64,000 nucleotides of DNA, taken from positions 3,906,001 through 3,970,000 of the forward strand of contig NZ_CP021080.1 of the NCBI RefSeq assembly GCF_000802245.2, read 5' to 3'. A program made the translations under genes and the position numbers. The notes under the pieces are model-generated. The model did no database searches. It was not told the DNA's origin and saw nothing but the letters and a program-made list of their open reading frames with translations. This DNA comes from Streptomyces pluripotens. GTDB lineage: Bacteria; Actinomycetota; Actinomycetes; Streptomycetales; Streptomycetaceae. Position 1 is the stretch's first letter. Every line of letters begins with the position of its first letter. Positions 1 to 9,003 of this stretch are shown piece after piece.

Positions 1-432
1 GTCGAGAGCGGCCGGCGCGGGCCGGACGACTTGCTGCCCGACTTGCTGCCCGACCCGCGTGCTGCCCGGCTCACCACGTACACGGACTGGTTGTGGGTGC
101 GGATCCTGGACGTTGTACGGGCGCTGGAGGCACGGGCGTATGAGGGGGAGGGCGCGCTGGTGCTGGAGGTCGTGGACGGTGGGGGCGTGTTGCCCGGGGG
201 CCGGTTCCGGCTGGAGGCCGGCCCCCAGGGGGCGTCCTGTACGCCCACGCGTGCCGGGAGCGTCGATCTGACCCTGGACGTGGGCGAGTTGGCGCGGCTG
301 TGGCTCGGCGGCGAGTCAGCGCTGAGGCTCGCGGCGCTCGGCCGGGTCCAGGAAGAACGAGAGGGCGCCGCCAGGAAGGCCGACGCCCTGTTCCGCTCGG
401 CCGGGCGCCCATGGTGCCCGGACCTCTTCTGA
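1..432 (+). CDS. Eis-like GNAT N-acetyltransferase, C-terminal part (5' end outside window)
   Basis: The reading frame is open from base 1 and ends at a TGA at 430-432, so only the last ~143 codons are present. The segment reads like the C-terminal sterol-carrier-like (SCP2) domain that follows the two GNAT folds in Eis-type acetyltransferases: an early Pro-Asp-Pro-Arg-Ala stretch, [14 protein letters not shown], a small beta-rich core ([14 protein letters not shown]), and an end with [16 protein letters not shown], where the free carboxylate is expected to sit in the active site. The GNAT domains lie upstream of the window, so substrate cannot be judged. Family assignment is from remembered motifs. 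Confidence 0.65.
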   Translation, partial: VESGRRGPDDLLPDLLPDPRAARLTTYTDWLWVRILDVVRALEARAYEGEGALVLEVVDGGGVLPGGRFRLEAGPQGASCTPTRAGSVDLTLDVGELARLWLGGESALRLAALGRVQEEREGAARKADALFRSAGRPWCPDLF

Positions 433-542
433 CGGCTCCCTTCCCCCTGTGACGCGCCGGCCGTGGCTCGTGTCCGTCGGCCCGTGACCGCTGGTCTTGT
501 GTCCGTCGAACCGCGAACCGTGCCTGATCATCCGTAGCGAGC

Positions 543-612
543 TGTTCAGTTGTGGCTGTGCGATGTCGGTGTTCAGTTGTGGCTGTGCGGTTTGTTCAGT
601 TGTGGCTGTGCG
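543..612. repeat. Three direct repeats of a 20-bp unit
   Basis: The unit TGTTCAGTTGTGGCTGTGCG occurs perfectly at 543-562, 570-589 and 593-612, with spacers of 7 and 3 bp. It lies in the 377-bp non-coding stretch between the acetyltransferase and the first GntR-like gene. Unequal spacing and only three copies argue against a CRISPR. Nothing else is recognised between 433 and 707. Possible roles are iterated regulator sites or a simple duplication. Confidence 0.85.
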
Positions 613-707
613 CTTCGCTGGCCGTCCCCTGTCCTGACTCCCGGCTCCCCTCCGGAACGGAAGCCCGGTCTCGGCCAACCACTTGGGAAGCCTGACCATG
701 TCATGCG

Positions 708-722
708 AGTTGGCTGCCAACT
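708..722. promoter_or_regulatory. Palindromic operator candidate upstream of GntR gene 1
   Basis: AGTTGGCTGCCAACT is a perfect 15-bp palindrome around one central base, and flanking G/C extend it to 17 bp (707-723). It lies 102 bp before the GTG start at 810. The same core recurs at 1761-1775, 100 bp before the paralogue. A shared palindrome at a fixed distance suggests an operator, plausibly for these proteins themselves. Confidence 0.7.
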
Positions 723-809
723 CCACTGTAGTTATCTCCGTCGGGAACCGTCTCATAACCAGCTGTCGACGAACTGCCGCAAGATGGCGAGAAGTTGTAC
801 GGTTCGTCT

Positions 810-1718
810 GTGGACCCGGAGCACGTCTTGGCCAGTGGACGGACGAGGTCACGTCGGTCACGCTCGTCCCACTGCGAGATCGCCGACGAACTGCGCAGCC
901 GGATCAGGTCCGGTGAGCTGCGGCCGGGTCAGCGCATGCCCACCCAGGCCAAGCTGGCCGACGAGTTCGGCGTCGACCGGGGGGCCGTACGGCAGGCGTT
1001 GCGCATCCTGCGGTCCGAACACCTGCTCACCGGTGCCTCGAAGGGCAGCCCGGCCACAGTGGCGGCGCAGCCCGGGTGCACGAGTTCCGCGGCCGGTCCG
1101 GCTGCGTCGCCGCAGCCCACCGTGGTGGGGCTCACGCCGCGTGTCGCGGCGGCCTTCGCGGTCCCGCACGTGGCGATCGACGCGTTGTGCCTGACGTCCG
1201 TCTCGCTCACGCTGGCCGTCGGCGAGCCGCTCCGGCTGATCCACGCGGGGCGGTTGAAACCAGCCAAGATCGATGTCCGGGTCCTGCTGCCCAGTGATGA
1301 CATCGAGCTTGCGTTCCCGACGCCGGTGGCGACCGATGACGGCGGCCTGTTGCGCCGGCGCTGGCTCGCCCAGCGCAACGCCCAGGGGATGGTGCTGCGG
1401 CAGAACCTGCTGGCCCTGCGCACCACGCACGGCATCGGCGTGCAAGTCTCCTTCCGCGCAGTGCCGTTCACCCCGCCGGTCAAGCTGTACCTGCTCAACG
1501 GGACCGAGGCGTTGCTCGCGTACTACACGCTGGCGCGTCAGGAGCGGGAGATCGAGCACGAACACCTGGAGCTGTACGACGCCGACGGAGTCCGGTCGAT
1601 GCTGTTCGCCTTCGAGCGGAGGGCCGGGCGGCGGGACTCGGCGTTCGTGGAGCAGTCGCGGCTGTGGTTCGACGCGCTGTGGGAGACGATCAGCTCGGAC
1701 CTGGTGCTGGCGTCGTAA
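810..1718 (+). CDS. GntR-family winged-helix regulator, paralogue 1
   Basis: 302 residues. The N-terminal ~75 residues form a GntR-type winged helix (EIADELRSRIRSGELRPGQ, then PTQAKLADEFGVDRGAVRQA). The long C-terminal region is not a standard FCD or UTRA domain. It shares many blocks with the next gene, such as VRVLLPS, SFRAVPFTPPVKLYLLNG and RLWFDALWETISSDL. GTG 810 is chosen because it aligns with the start of the paralogue (VDPEHVLASG against VTQENVAASG); an upstream TTG at 795 is possible. The ligand is unknown. It begins a same-strand run of two regulators, a HAD protein and a phosphotransferase. Confidence 0.8.
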   Translation: MDPEHVLASGRTRSRRSRSSHCEIADELRSRIRSGELRPGQRMPTQAKLADEFGVDRGAVRQALRILRSEHLLTGASKGSPATVAAQPGCTSSAAGPAASPQPTVVGLTPRVAAAFAVPHVAIDALCLTSVSLTLAVGEPLRLIHAGRLKPAKIDVRVLLPSDDIELAFPTPVATDDGGLLRRRWLAQRNAQGMVLRQNLLALRTTHGIGVQVSFRAVPFTPPVKLYLLNGTEALLAYYTLARQEREIEHEHLELYDADGVRSMLFAFERRAGRRDSAFVEQSRLWFDALWETISSDLVLAS

Positions 1719-1760
1719 CGAATCGCACACACGATCCATGTTCCTCGTCAGGTCTGCAGA

Positions 1761-1775
1761 AGTTGGCAGCCAACT
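1761..1775. promoter_or_regulatory. Palindromic operator candidate upstream of GntR gene 2
   Basis: AGTTGGCAGCCAACT is a perfect palindrome differing from the 708-722 site only at the central base. It lies 100 bp before the GTG at 1861. Both leaders also share an AGTTGTA block shortly before the start codon, so the whole promoter seems to have been duplicated with the gene. Confidence 0.7.
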
Positions 1776-1860
1776 CGGCCCATGTGCTGCTACTTGGTCT
1801 CACCAATAAACAACTTTCCTGCAACTCCCCTCAGATGGATCATAGTTGTAGCGTTTGGTT

Positions 1861-2739
1861 GTGACCCAGGAGAACGTGGCAGCGAGCGGCGGCAGAAGGA
1901 TCACGCCCCAGGAGATCGCGGATGCCCTGCGCGAGCGCATCCGCACCGGCGTCCTGAGGCCCGGTGACCGGCTGCCCACCCAGGCCGAACTGGCGGAGGA
2001 GTTCGGCGTGGAGCGTGGTGCCGTGCGCCAGGCGCTGCGGACGCTCCGGGAGGAAAGGCTGCTGAGCAACGTCAGCAAGGGCAGCCCGCCGCGGGTGGCC
2101 GAGCCGCCACGCCCGGCCCGGGAGGATCCCCAGCCGACCATGGTGGCCCTGGCCCCCCGCCTGAGCGAGGCCTTTTCGGCACCCCAGGTGCGCATCGACG
2201 CGGTCTGTCTGACCGCGCAGAGCCTGATCCCCGCCCTCGGTGAGCCGCTGCGCCTGATCCACGAGGGGCGTATCCGCCCCGAGCGGATCGACGTCCGGGT
2301 CCTGCTCCCCTCCCGGGACATCGACCTCGCCTTCCCGGTCTCGGCCGACGCCGGGAGCGACGCCGCCGCCGTGCACCAGCGGTGGTTGGGGATGCGCAAC
2401 GCCCAGGGCCAGGTGCTCCAGTACAACCTCCAGGCGCTGCGCGGCACCCACGGCATCGACGTTCACGTCTCCTTCCGGGCACTGCCGTTCACCCCGCCGG
2501 CGAAGCTGTACCTGCTCAATGGGACGGAGGCGCTGTACGCGTATTACATGATCACGCGCCGGGCGGAGCCCACCGACGGCGGGATGCTGGAGATGTATGA
2601 CGCCCTCGGCTCCGAATCCCTGCTCTTCTCCTTCGAGGAGCGGGCCGGGCAGCGTGACGCGGCCTTCGTGGCGCAATCACAGAAGTGGTTCGACGCCCTC
2701 TGGGAAACCATCTCCTCGGACCTGACACTCTCCTGGTGA
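1861..2739 (+). CDS. GntR-family winged-helix regulator, paralogue 2
   Basis: 292 residues, a tandem paralogue of the preceding gene. The winged helix is at residues ~15-75 (EIADALRERIRTGVLRPGD, PTQAELAEEFGVERGAVRQA), followed by the same undefined ~200-residue C-terminal region (SFRALPFTPPAKLYLLNGTE, KWFDALWETISSDL). GTG 1861 is chosen by alignment with paralogue 1; TTG 1855 is in frame just upstream. The TGA stop overlaps the GTG of the HAD gene (GTGA), so the two are probably translationally coupled. Homology and the shared palindrome suggest cross- or auto-regulation. Confidence 0.82.
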   Translation: MTQENVAASGGRRITPQEIADALRERIRTGVLRPGDRLPTQAELAEEFGVERGAVRQALRTLREERLLSNVSKGSPPRVAEPPRPAREDPQPTMVALAPRLSEAFSAPQVRIDAVCLTAQSLIPALGEPLRLIHEGRIRPERIDVRVLLPSRDIDLAFPVSADAGSDAAAVHQRWLGMRNAQGQVLQYNLQALRGTHGIDVHVSFRALPFTPPAKLYLLNGTEALYAYYMITRRAEPTDGGMLEMYDALGSESLLFSFEERAGQRDAAFVAQSQKWFDALWETISSDLTLSW

Positions 2740-3485
2740 CTTCTGATGCAACGTCTGCAGCGACGTCTGACGCAAGCGAGATCGAGAAGCTACGTGAACT
2801 GATCGCATCGGTCCGGTTCGTTCTTTGGGACTTCGACGGACCGATCTGCCGGCTGTTCGCCCGACACCGCGCGGAGCGGGTGGCCGCGGACCTGGTGGGG
2901 TGGTTGGAGCGGCAGGGCCCGCGCGAGCTGCTCACCGACGCCGAACGGGTCTCACCGGATCCACAGGTCGTCCTGCGGGCCGTGGGCCGCCGGAGCCCGG
3001 ACAGCGGCCTCGTCGCCGGGCTGGAGGAACAGCTCACCCAGCAGGAGCTGCGAGCCGCCGCCTCGGCGCTGCCGACCGCTTACGCCGACCCACTCATCCG
3101 TACCTGGACCGCCGTCGGCGCCCGCCTCGCCGTCACCACCGACAACTCGCCCCAGGCGGCCGGTGCGTACCTCGAAGCGCGGGGCCTCACCCGGTGCTTC
3201 GCCACCCACCTGTACGGCCGTACACGGCAGTTGGACCACCTCAAGCCACATCCGCAATGCCTCATCCGCGCCCTTGACGCGATGGGCGCGACGGCATCCA
3301 CCGCCCTGATGATCGGCGATTCCGGCTCGGACGTGGCTGCCGCCCGCGAGGCCGGTGTCCCGTTCCTGGGTTACGCGTGTGCCGAGAGCAGGGAGGAACG
3401 CCTGCGCGCGGCGGGCGCCGAGCATGTGGTGCGGTCGCTGGAGCCGTTGCTCAGAGTGCTCCGGAGCGGACGTCCGGTGGGCTAG
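2736..3485 (+). CDS. HAD-superfamily hydrolase (phosphatase-like)
   Basis: 249 residues. HAD motif I is FVLWDFDGP, with the aspartates near residue 30. Motif II is the Thr in AVTTDNS, the motif III Lys is in LKPHPQC, and motif IV is GDSGSDVAAAREAG. This is the phosphoglycolate phosphatase/beta-phosphoglucomutase-like layout with a helical cap between motifs I and II. GTG 2736 overlaps the stop of the upstream regulator. Substrate unknown; the neighbouring phosphotransferase suggests a small phosphorylated metabolite (inference). Confidence 0.85.
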   Translation: MTSDATSAATSDASEIEKLRELIASVRFVLWDFDGPICRLFARHRAERVAADLVGWLERQGPRELLTDAERVSPDPQVVLRAVGRRSPDSGLVAGLEEQLTQQELRAAASALPTAYADPLIRTWTAVGARLAVTTDNSPQAAGAYLEARGLTRCFATHLYGRTRQLDHLKPHPQCLIRALDAMGATASTALMIGDSGSDVAAAREAGVPFLGYACAESREERLRAAGAEHVVRSLEPLLRVLRSGRPVG

Positions 3486-3755
3486 CATGCCGACACGTCC
3501 GAGCCACCGCTCGGAACATGCGCGAGGAACGGCAACGAGCCGGTCCTCGGCCGCCGGCCCGGCACGGACGACCGGCGGACGCCCGTTGGGCCACTCGCCC
3601 CGGCCTGGTAGTGCCCGTCGGCACCTGGAACGGCATCGTCCCCTACGCGTTCCCCGATGCCGTCCGCTACCCGCCTCGGTCCCTACCCGCCTCGGTCCCG
3701 AGTCTCCTTCCTCCCGACCCGTCCTTCATTTCACGCGATCTACCCGGAGCGGCCA

Positions 3756-6005
3756 GTGGGCGCACCGCCTGTTCCCCGACCCACGGCCGGGGGACACGTC
3801 GGCAGAGTTCGGACGGACACCGTCGTCCGGGAGTTCGTGGCCCGTGCGGTCGCGGCGGGGCGGACCCGCGGGGGCCTGCGTCACCGCGACCGCGTTCTGC
3901 CGCTGACCGAACCACTGGCCGGACTCCTGGACCGGGAGCCCGGCACCCTGGTGACCGTACGGGTGTCGGGCATGGACATGGACACGGCGCCGGTGGCCGT
4001 CCGGACCTGGCACAGCGAGCCGGAGGTCCTGCGGGCACTGCGCGGCGTCCTGCCGGTGCCGGAGTGCCTGGTGGCGGGGGAGGGGTACGCCGTCCACAGT
4101 CATGTGGACGGCGACGTGCTCGGTGACGTCTGCGGTTCCGGCAAACCCGTCGACGCGCTCCTCCTGAGGGACCTGGCCCAGCTGTTGGCGTCGATCGTCC
4201 AGGTGCGCGGCGGTGTCCTGCCACCTCTGCCGTCCTGCTGGCCCGACAACCACACGGACTCCCAGGGTTTCCTGCGCATCCTCGCCCGGCTCGCGGACGA
4301 CCAGATCCGCGGGCCCGGCGGGCACCGGTACGGCGGCCTGTTCGTCGCCCTCGGCGTGCCCGAGGGCGCGTTGCTCCGGTTCGCCGAACGGGTACCGGCG
4401 ATGACCCGGCGCCCGTACGGGCTGCTCCACGGTGACCTGCACCGCGGCAACCTGGTCCGGCCGTCCGCCGGTGACCTGCCGCTGCACTGCCTGGACTGGG
4501 GACTCGCCGGCTACGGCGACCCGCTGCACGATCTCGCCGTCCACCTGGTGCGGATGCGGTATCCGGACCACCAGTGGTGCGAGGTCGTTGACGCCTGGGC
4601 CGACGCCGTGCACCGGGTGCGGCCGGCCGCCGTGGCGGGTCTGGCCAAGGACCTGCGGCACTACCTCGCGTTCGAGTACGCCCGGGCCCTCTACGCCGAT
4701 GTGATTCGGGCCGTGCGGTCCCTGGAGGACTCCTTCGACCGGCGGAGCCTGGACGAGGCGACGGCCGTGGTGCGCGCCGCCCTGTGTGCCGCCGCCGAGC
4801 CGCTGCGGCTGGGGCGGGTGCCCGGGCGGGACGAGATCCGGCGCATCCTGTTCCGGCGGGGAGCGTCCGCCGGTGCTGGCGCCAGGGCTGTCCGGGCCCT
4901 GGACTGGACACCGGACCAGAGGGTGCCCGAGCACCCCGGCTTTCCGCACCGCGCGGTCGCCGACGCGCTGTTCCTGGAAGGCGCCGCCCCGCCCGGCCGG
5001 GTCTTCAAGGGTGCTGCGCACCTCAACACGGTGCTTCAGGTGCCCGGGACGCCGTTCCCCGTCGTGGTCCGCCGTGAGGCGACCGTCGTGCTGCGGCGCG
5101 AACGCAGCTTCCTCAGTGAGCACGCCGTGCTGCGGGCGATCGAACGGTCCGGCGTGCCGGTGGCCGCGCCCCGGGTCCTGGCACTGGGCGAGAGCCACGC
5201 CGCGGACCCCGGGCTGCGGTACTGGGGGGACCGTTTTGCCGTCCACACCTACGAGGGCGCCCGCGACCTCGGCCGCCGCCCCGACCACCCGGTGCACGGA
5301 CTGCGTCCGCACGAGGCGGACCGCTTGGTCGACCAACTGGCGGCGCTGACCGAGGTCGACCACGCCCCGGTCGACCCGGTGGGAGGGCGACCCCCCTTCT
5401 ACGATTGGCTCAGCGAACAGCTCGTGCTGCTGGTCGCCGGTCTGCCGGAGGAGTCGCAGCGGCTGGCCCGCTTCCTCGGCCTGCCCGACGCCCCCCGGCT
5501 GCGCGAGATCCTCGCCCGGCACCACGTCGCCGACCGGGACCCCGCCCTGCTGCACGGCGACCTCAACCCGTGGAACCTGGTGCGCCGGGACGACCACCGA
5601 GCCCTCACCCTCATCGACTGGGAGATGGCCCTGGTGGGGGACCCGCTGTACGAACTGGTCCGGCACATGCACCTCACCCCGACCCGGTCGGAGATCCGGG
5701 ACCGCATGTTCCGGCGCTGGGATGCCCGCCTGCCCGCCCGGTTCACCCGGAACTGGCGGGAGGACTGGCGGGTGTACCGGTGGATCGAGATCGTCCGTTC
5801 GGCCTACGTCGACCTCGACCGGCTGGTCACCGGCGCGAGCCTGGACGCCCCCAACGTGCGCCGCGCGCTGGACTCGTACGCCATGACCCTCGCCGCTGCC
5901 ACCGCCTCGCTGGGCCTGTCCTCCCGGCGGCGCAGCGGTGTGCGTGGCAGCCCGCGGCTGACCCGCGCCCTGGTCCGGCCGACCGGGCCGGGCGGTGCTG
6001 CGTAG
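3756..6005 (+). CDS. Tandem double-domain APH/choline-kinase-like phosphotransferase
   Basis: About 749 residues with two complete aminoglycoside-phosphotransferase-type kinase domains. The first catalytic loop is LLHGDLHRGNLV near residue 225, followed by LDWGLAGYGDPLHDLA. The second is LLHGDLNPWNLV near residue 598, followed by IDWEMALVGDPLYELV. Both keep the catalytic Asp and metal-binding Asp. Most APH proteins have one domain of ~300 residues, so this is a fusion or internal duplication. GTG 3756 is chosen because GGAG lies 6 bp upstream; ATG 3657 is an in-frame alternative but encodes a Pro/Arg-rich, unlikely leader. The 270 bp before the gene hold nothing recognised. It could phosphorylate a sugar, amino alcohol or antibiotic. 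Confidence 0.8.
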   Translation: MGAPPVPRPTAGGHVGRVRTDTVVREFVARAVAAGRTRGGLRHRDRVLPLTEPLAGLLDREPGTLVTVRVSGMDMDTAPVAVRTWHSEPEVLRALRGVLPVPECLVAGEGYAVHSHVDGDVLGDVCGSGKPVDALLLRDLAQLLASIVQVRGGVLPPLPSCWPDNHTDSQGFLRILARLADDQIRGPGGHRYGGLFVALGVPEGALLRFAERVPAMTRRPYGLLHGDLHRGNLVRPSAGDLPLHCLDWGLAGYGDPLHDLAVHLVRMRYPDHQWCEVVDAWADAVHRVRPAAVAGLAKDLRHYLAFEYARALYADVIRAVRSLEDSFDRRSLDEATAVVRAALCAAAEPLRLGRVPGRDEIRRILFRRGASAGAGARAVRALDWTPDQRVPEHPGFPHRAVADALFLEGAAPPGRVFKGAAHLNTVLQVPGTPFPVVVRREATVVLRRERSFLSEHAVLRAIERSGVPVAAPRVLALGESHAADPGLRYWGDRFAVHTYEGARDLGRRPDHPVHGLRPHEADRLVDQLAALTEVDHAPVDPVGGRPPFYDWLSEQLVLLVAGLPEESQRLARFLGLPDAPRLREILARHHVADRDPALLHGDLNPWNLVRRDDHRALTLIDWEMALVGDPLYELVRHMHLTPTRSEIRDRMFRRWDARLPARFTRNWREDWRVYRWIEIVRSAYVDLDRLVTGASLDAPNVRRALDSYAMTLAAATASLGLSSRRRSGVRGSPRLTRALVRPTGPGGAA

Positions 6006-6014
6006 GCTCGCCCC

Positions 6015-6635
6015 ATGGGTGAGATGGGCCTGCGTGAGCGCAAGAAGCGGCAGATGTACCAGGACGTGTCGGACCTCGCCGTGGGGCTGTTCCTGGAGCG
6101 GGGCTTCGACGCGGTGTCCGTGGCCGAGGTCGCCGCCGCGGCCGGGATCTCCAAGCCGACCCTCTTCCGGTACTTCCCAGCCAAGGAAGACCTGGTCCTG
6201 CACCGGATCGCGGATCACGAGGGGGAGGCCGCTCGGGTGGTCGCCGGGGCGGCCGACCCGGTGGATGCGCTGCGCCGGAACTTCCTTTCCGGCCTGGAGC
6301 GGCGCGATCCGGTCACCGGACTGAACGACGACCCCGCGGTGCTCGCCTTCCACGCCCTGCTGTACGGGACGCCGGCCCTGGTGGCCAGGCTGCACGGTCA
6401 TCTGGAGCGGTCGGAGGTGGCGCTCGCCGGAGCCCTGGGCGGGGGGTTGGACGCCCGGCTGGCGGCCGGGCAGATCGTCGCCGTCCAGCGGGTCCTGGCG
6501 CAGGAGAACTGGCTGCGGATCGCAGCCGGGGAGCGTGCTGCGCAGGTGGCACCGGATGCGGTGCGGGCGGCCGAGCGGGCGTTTTGGAGTCTGGCCACGG
6601 GGCTGCCGGGTCTGACGGCCGACCCTGCCTCATAA
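6015..6635 (+). CDS. TetR-family transcriptional regulator
   Basis: 206 residues. The TetR helix-turn-helix is at residues ~10-57 (RKKRQMYQDVSDLAVGLFLE, then EVAAAAGISKPTLFRYFPAK), followed by an all-helical ligand domain. The ATG lies 9 bp after the phosphotransferase stop, suggesting cotranscription. The C-terminal domain resembles that of generic AcrR-type repressors of efflux or detoxification genes. The effector is unknown. Confidence 0.85.
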   Translation: MGEMGLRERKKRQMYQDVSDLAVGLFLERGFDAVSVAEVAAAAGISKPTLFRYFPAKEDLVLHRIADHEGEAARVVAGAADPVDALRRNFLSGLERRDPVTGLNDDPAVLAFHALLYGTPALVARLHGHLERSEVALAGALGGGLDARLAAGQIVAVQRVLAQENWLRIAAGERAAQVAPDAVRAAERAFWSLATGLPGLTADPAS

Positions 6636-6685
6636 AACCCGGTTAAAAATATAACTGAGTAACATTATTTGGGTAGGGTGACGCC

Positions 6686-8857
6686 ATGACGCCACTCCAC
6701 CCCGCGCAAGAGCACGCCGAGTACGCCGAGAACGTGCAGGAGACCGAGTGCGCGCAGCCGTCCGAGTGCGCGCAGACCCCCGGGGAAGCGAGAGGCAGGG
6801 GGGAAGCGGGGGACGTGACGGACACGGCGGACGCCCTCCGCGTCGAGCGGGCCTACCACGACACCTGTCGTGCCGCTCTCGCTGCCATGGTCGAGGGCGC
6901 CGACGCACAGGTCGTCACCGGTGAAGACGTCTCCGCTTCCGGTGCCGACGCCGAGGTGCTCGGCCGCCGGCTGCGCAGCCAGGCCAAGGCACTGGGCGCA
7001 CTTCCCCCCGGTCCCCTGTACTTCGGCCGCCTCGACTTCGCCGACCATGCCCCCGGACACGGCGGGCAGCGCTACCACCTGGGCCGTGTGCGGATCACCG
7101 AGGACCCGGCCGCCCCGCCCCTCGTGATCGACTGGCGCGCTCCCGTCTCCCGCGCCTTCTACCAGGCGAGCGCCGGCGATCCCCAGGGCGTCGAGGTGCG
7201 CCGCCGGTTCGGCTGGGCGCCGGGCAGCCGGGGGGAGTCCGCCGACCTCACCGGGCTGGAGGACGAACACCTGGGCCGGGGCGAAGCCCGGGCCAGCGAC
7301 ATCGTGGCGCGTGAGATCGAGCGGCCCCGGGTCGGACCCATGCGGGACATCGTCGCCACCATCCAGCCCGAGCAGGACGACCTGGTTCGGGCGGACCTCG
7401 CCGAATCCGTCTGCGTGCAGGGCGCTCCGGGCACCGGCAAGACCGCCGTCGGCCTGCACCGGGCCGCGTACCTGCTCTACACCCATCCCAAGCGGCTGCA
7501 ACGCTCCGGCCTGCTCGTCCTCGGCCCCAGCCGTACCTTCCTCGGCTACATCGCCGAGGTGCTGCCCGCCCTCGGGGAGACCGCCGGCCACCTGGCGACC
7601 GGTGGCGGTCACCGTCAATCCACCCTCCAGGAGGAGATCGCCCGCCATCCGGTCACCGGGACCGATCCTGCTGCCACGGCCACCGTCAAACATGATCCGC
7701 GTATGGCCGAGGTGCTGCGCCGGGCACTGTACGCGCGGGTGACCACCGAGGGCGTGGCCGACCTCGCCGTACCGGACGGCTCCTACCGGTGGCGAGTGGC
7801 CGCCGGTGAACTGGCTGGAATCGTCGAGGAGGTGCGCGCCGAACAGCCGCCGTACGCCCTGGGTCGCGACCGGGTGCTCACCCGGGTGGTGCGCCGGCTG
7901 CGCGACCAGGCCGAACGGCGTGCCGGTGCCCGCCCCGCCTCCTGGGCGCGCCGCATCGAGCGGGCCCGGCCGCTCACCGCCCACCTCGACTCCGTCTGGC
8001 CGAAGGCCCGCCCCGAGGAGCTTCTCGCCGAACTCCTGAGCGATCGGGCGGTGTTGGCCCGCGCAGCCGACGGATTGTTGGGCCTCGACGAACAGTCCGC
8101 GCTGTTGTGGCCGTACCCGCCGCGCTCGTACCGGTCTGCCCGCTGGTCAGCGGCCGACCTGGTCCTCCTGGACGAGATCGCCGGGCTGGTCGAGCGCCCC
8201 GAGGGCTACGGTCACATCATCGTGGACGAAGCACAGGACCTCTCGCCCATGGAGTGCCGGGCGATCGCTCGCCGGGCCGCCTTCGGTTCGCTGACCGTCC
8301 TCGGTGACCTCGCTCAGGGCACCACCCCTTGGGCGGCCCGCGACTGGTCCGTCCAACTGCGCCACCTCGGCAAGCCGGACGCGGCCGTCGTGCCGTTGAC
8401 CACCGGGTTCCGGGTCCCCGTGGCCGTCGTCGAACTGGCCAACCGCCTGCTCGCCCGCCTGGACGTGGCCGTACCCGCGGCGGAGTCGATGCGTACGGAC
8501 GGGGAACTGACCCTCCGCCCGACCGACGACGTCCTCGGTACGACCGTGGCCGCCGTACGGGGCGCCCTCACCCGGGACGGGTCGATCGGGGTGGTGGTGG
8601 CCGACGCGGACGCGGCCGGCGTGCGTGCGGCGCTCACCGGAGCCGGTGTCGACCACGCGGGCCCCGACGTGCTCGGCGCCCGCGTGACCGTGGTACCCGC
8701 GAGCCTGGTCAAGGGACTGGAGTACGACCACGTGGTGGCCGTGGAGCCGGCCGCGGTCCTGACGGCGGAGGAGCGCGGCGCCCACCGGCTCTACGTGGTG
8801 CTGACCCGTGCCGTGTCCCGACTGGACGTGGTGCACGCCCTTCCACTGCCGTTCTGA
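6686..8857 (+). CDS. helR: HelD/HelR-type UvrD-like ATPase acting on RNA polymerase
   Basis: 723 residues of a superfamily-1 helicase-like ATPase: Walker A GAPGTGKTAVGLHRAAYLLY near residue 248, Walker B IIVDEAQDLSP near residue 511, and C-terminal motifs TTGFRVPVAVVELANRLL and YVVLTRAVSRLDVVHALP. The Glu-rich N-terminal arm and VIDWRAPVSRAFYQ match HelD-class proteins that release stalled RNA polymerase; in streptomycetes the HelR subgroup gives rifamycin tolerance (established knowledge). The first ~43 residues are low complexity; GTG 6815, behind a purine-rich stretch, is an alternative start. An AT-rich leader (6636-6685) separates it from the tetR gene. The rifamycin-associated element known upstream of some helR genes was not recognised. 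Confidence 0.68.
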   Translation: MTPLHPAQEHAEYAENVQETECAQPSECAQTPGEARGRGEAGDVTDTADALRVERAYHDTCRAALAAMVEGADAQVVTGEDVSASGADAEVLGRRLRSQAKALGALPPGPLYFGRLDFADHAPGHGGQRYHLGRVRITEDPAAPPLVIDWRAPVSRAFYQASAGDPQGVEVRRRFGWAPGSRGESADLTGLEDEHLGRGEARASDIVAREIERPRVGPMRDIVATIQPEQDDLVRADLAESVCVQGAPGTGKTAVGLHRAAYLLYTHPKRLQRSGLLVLGPSRTFLGYIAEVLPALGETAGHLATGGGHRQSTLQEEIARHPVTGTDPAATATVKHDPRMAEVLRRALYARVTTEGVADLAVPDGSYRWRVAAGELAGIVEEVRAEQPPYALGRDRVLTRVVRRLRDQAERRAGARPASWARRIERARPLTAHLDSVWPKARPEELLAELLSDRAVLARAADGLLGLDEQSALLWPYPPRSYRSARWSAADLVLLDEIAGLVERPEGYGHIIVDEAQDLSPMECRAIARRAAFGSLTVLGDLAQGTTPWAARDWSVQLRHLGKPDAAVVPLTTGFRVPVAVVELANRLLARLDVAVPAAESMRTDGELTLRPTDDVLGTTVAAVRGALTRDGSIGVVVADADAAGVRAALTGAGVDHAGPDVLGARVTVVPASLVKGLEYDHVVAVEPAAVLTAEERGAHRLYVVLTRAVSRLDVVHALPLPF

Positions 8858-8924
8858 CCGCTGCTGTTCCGGTCCACTGCTGTTCCGGTCCACTGCCGTT
8901 CTGGTCCGCTGCCGTTCCGGTCCG
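8846..8924. repeat. 16-bp tandem repeat across the 3' end of the HelD-like gene
   Basis: About five copies of a 16-bp unit, typified by CTGCTGTTCCGGTCCA, run from the last codons of the ATPase gene into the spacer. Copies start at 8846 (15 bp, containing the stop codon), 8861, 8877, 8893 and 8909, with C/T and A/G drift between them. The rest of the 146-bp spacer holds nothing recognised. Confidence 0.85.
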
Positions 8925-9003
8925 TTGCTTTGTGAGAAGGCCCGCCGGGACCGGATCACCACGGCCCTCGCCGAGAGCGGGCTCATGACCGATCCTGGGA
9001 TTG

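Noticed and set aside
543..612. Possible CRISPR from three 20-bp repeats
   Set aside because: Spacers are only 7 and 3 bp.
3726..6401. Very long open minus-strand frame (891 codons) antisense to the kinase
   Set aside because: GC-rich third-position effect; no recognised domain, whereas the plus strand has two full kinase motifs.
6636..6685. Rifamycin-associated element upstream of the HelR-like gene
   Set aside because: Only an AT-rich leader is seen; no long inverted repeat that I could match to it.
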